Source: Colias croceus
Lineage: Eukaryota > Arthropoda > Insecta > Lepidoptera > Pieridae
Length of the DNA stretch: 64,000 nt
Reading direction: 5' to 3'
Assembly: GCF_905220415.1 (NCBI RefSeq)
Contig: NC_059537.1
Coordinates: forward strand, 7,261,622 to 7,325,621
Shown: one piece after another, positions 62,971-64,000 of the stretch
Position numbering within the stretch: the first letter of the stretch is position 1
How the letters are laid out: each line of letters opens with the position of its first letter
Notes under the pieces: generated by a model
What the model was told of the DNA's origin: nothing
Databases searched by the model: none
The model's input: only the letters and a program-made list of their open reading frames with translations
Made by a program: the position numbers and the translations under genes

Positions 62971-64000
62971 AGCTTAAAACGCTCGTTAAAATTGTAGTTA
63001 ATGAAATCATTATTTTATTAAAATCGTACTCGGTCTTTCGAAACAATGTTATACAATTACAATACATGATAATATCACGTTTGTACCTACGTAACGTAAT
63101 TTTTTCGATACAATCGTATGTAATGTTAACTTTTTGAAGTTTTGGTCATAATAATATTATGTAAATTTATTACCATCATGTCCACGACATCGAAACCTGT
63201 TCCGTTGCAATTGTTTACATTCATGCATCATATCCGAGCATTCCAAGATACTACCGAATTACGAGGATTTATTATTTGTAATATACACATTCAAAAAGAC
63301 AACTTTAGAAATATGGTTATTCATAGTGAACGCTTTCGAATTTTATTTTTATTTGATATTATTATCCAAATGCCGTCATTTTAAATGCTTTGTTTGGAAA
63401 ACATTTTCATCTACCGAAGGGGAAAACGTTAATGATGATAGGAGCTGCTCGGATACACTCATCGATTGAATGCTGTATCCTCGCAGAGCTCCTCGTATGT
63501 TTTCCCGGTCGGAGATAACAACTGCAGAATCCATAGACGTTTCTTTGGAAGTTGCGAAACGAATATGAATACGTGCAGATGTTTTCCCATCATCCTTATG
63601 TTTTTTGTTGTCGACAACTAATACGATCATCACAGTTGTGTATCAAACTGTTAAGAAAATCCGCGCATTATTTTGCTATCGTATATGAAACTATAGGATA
63701 GATAAGTAATGTGCGGTTTCCTCGGCGATGTTGGGACGTCGTTTGTCTCCATAAATTGTTCAATTGTTAGGGTTAATACTCTGAATTGCACTTTGTTTAT
63801 TAAATATAAACGAACGAAACAAAACGTGTATTATTTCAATCATATTAAAACCTTAATCAGATTCCTGTTGGCTTTGGGTTATAATTTAATAACATAAAGA
63901 ATGTCGAAATGAATAGCCCTGACCTACATATTTCCGAAACGCCTGGGAACAGCCTGAGTAGCTGAAGACAATCGATGCGTTCCCTAGGGATAACCGCACA
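62971..64000. other. 3' flank of the receptor gene
   Basis: No supportable gene. The minus-strand frame at 63376-63633 (85 codons, mixed composition) is the only one with slightly protein-like character, but it has no domain and no splice context. The region could be distal 3' UTR. Confidence 0.45.

Noticed and set aside
63376..63633. 85-codon minus-strand frame beyond the receptor gene
   Set aside because: Slightly protein-like, but no domain, no splice signals in phase and no second exon; insufficient to call a gene.
1..64000. CRISPR arrays, bacterial operons or phage modules
   Set aside because: No regularly spaced direct repeats, no ribosome-binding sites before frames, and all real genes are intron-split eukaryotic genes.

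Overview
The window looks like a piece of a moth or butterfly (Lepidoptera) nuclear chromosome. It is AT-rich, its genes are split by GT-AG introns, its introns are long and full of transposon debris, and it carries repeat families I know from lepidopteran genomes: a tRNA-headed SINE, tails ending in a conserved 'cgaagccgcgggcgg' block, and 'aaactcaaactcaaac'-type LINE tails. There are no operons, phage genes or CRISPR arrays. Species cannot be read from the sequence.

Three protein-coding genes can be rebuilt exon by exon with every splice phase closing. (1) Plus strand, 13541-17680: a 419-residue protein with a Pro/Ser/Arg-rich body and one C-terminal PDZ domain of the PDZD2/IL-16 type; a probable non-coding first exon ends at 578, giving a 13-kb first intron. 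(2) Minus strand, 46492 down to 22710: a 1534-residue scaffold with three PDZ domains, very probably the big bang (bbg) orthologue, with a likely non-coding first exon near 50991-51403. (3) Plus strand, 57131-62166: a 496-residue nicotinic acetylcholine receptor alpha subunit, best matched to insect alpha7, with signal peptide, Cys-loop, vicinal cysteines and four membrane segments.

Layout: 1-17.9 kb is gene 1, whose first intron holds a Merlin-type transposase scrap, a 503-bp MITE and a 2.2-kb hAT-like element. 17.9-21.9 kb is the gap between the two convergent PDZ genes and contains a Harbinger-like MITE, a SINE and a 181-bp near-perfect palindrome with target-site duplications. 21.9-51.4 kb is gene 2, with a dead Tc1-type transposon in one intron, a GC-rich island at 30.2-31.3 kb that may be an internal promoter, and a 12-kb intron with almost no recognisable content. 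51.4-56.7 kb is intergenic; 56.7-63 kb is the receptor gene with a CpG-rich leader; 63-64 kb is its 3' flank or 3' UTR.

The two PDZ genes could both act in submembrane scaffolding, and their PDZ types occur together in vertebrate PDZD2, so their convergent adjacency may reflect a split or local duplication. The receptor is functionally separate. I see no operon-like or defence-like system; the most notable structures are mobile elements with intact target-site duplications and possible isoform and translational control in the receptor gene.
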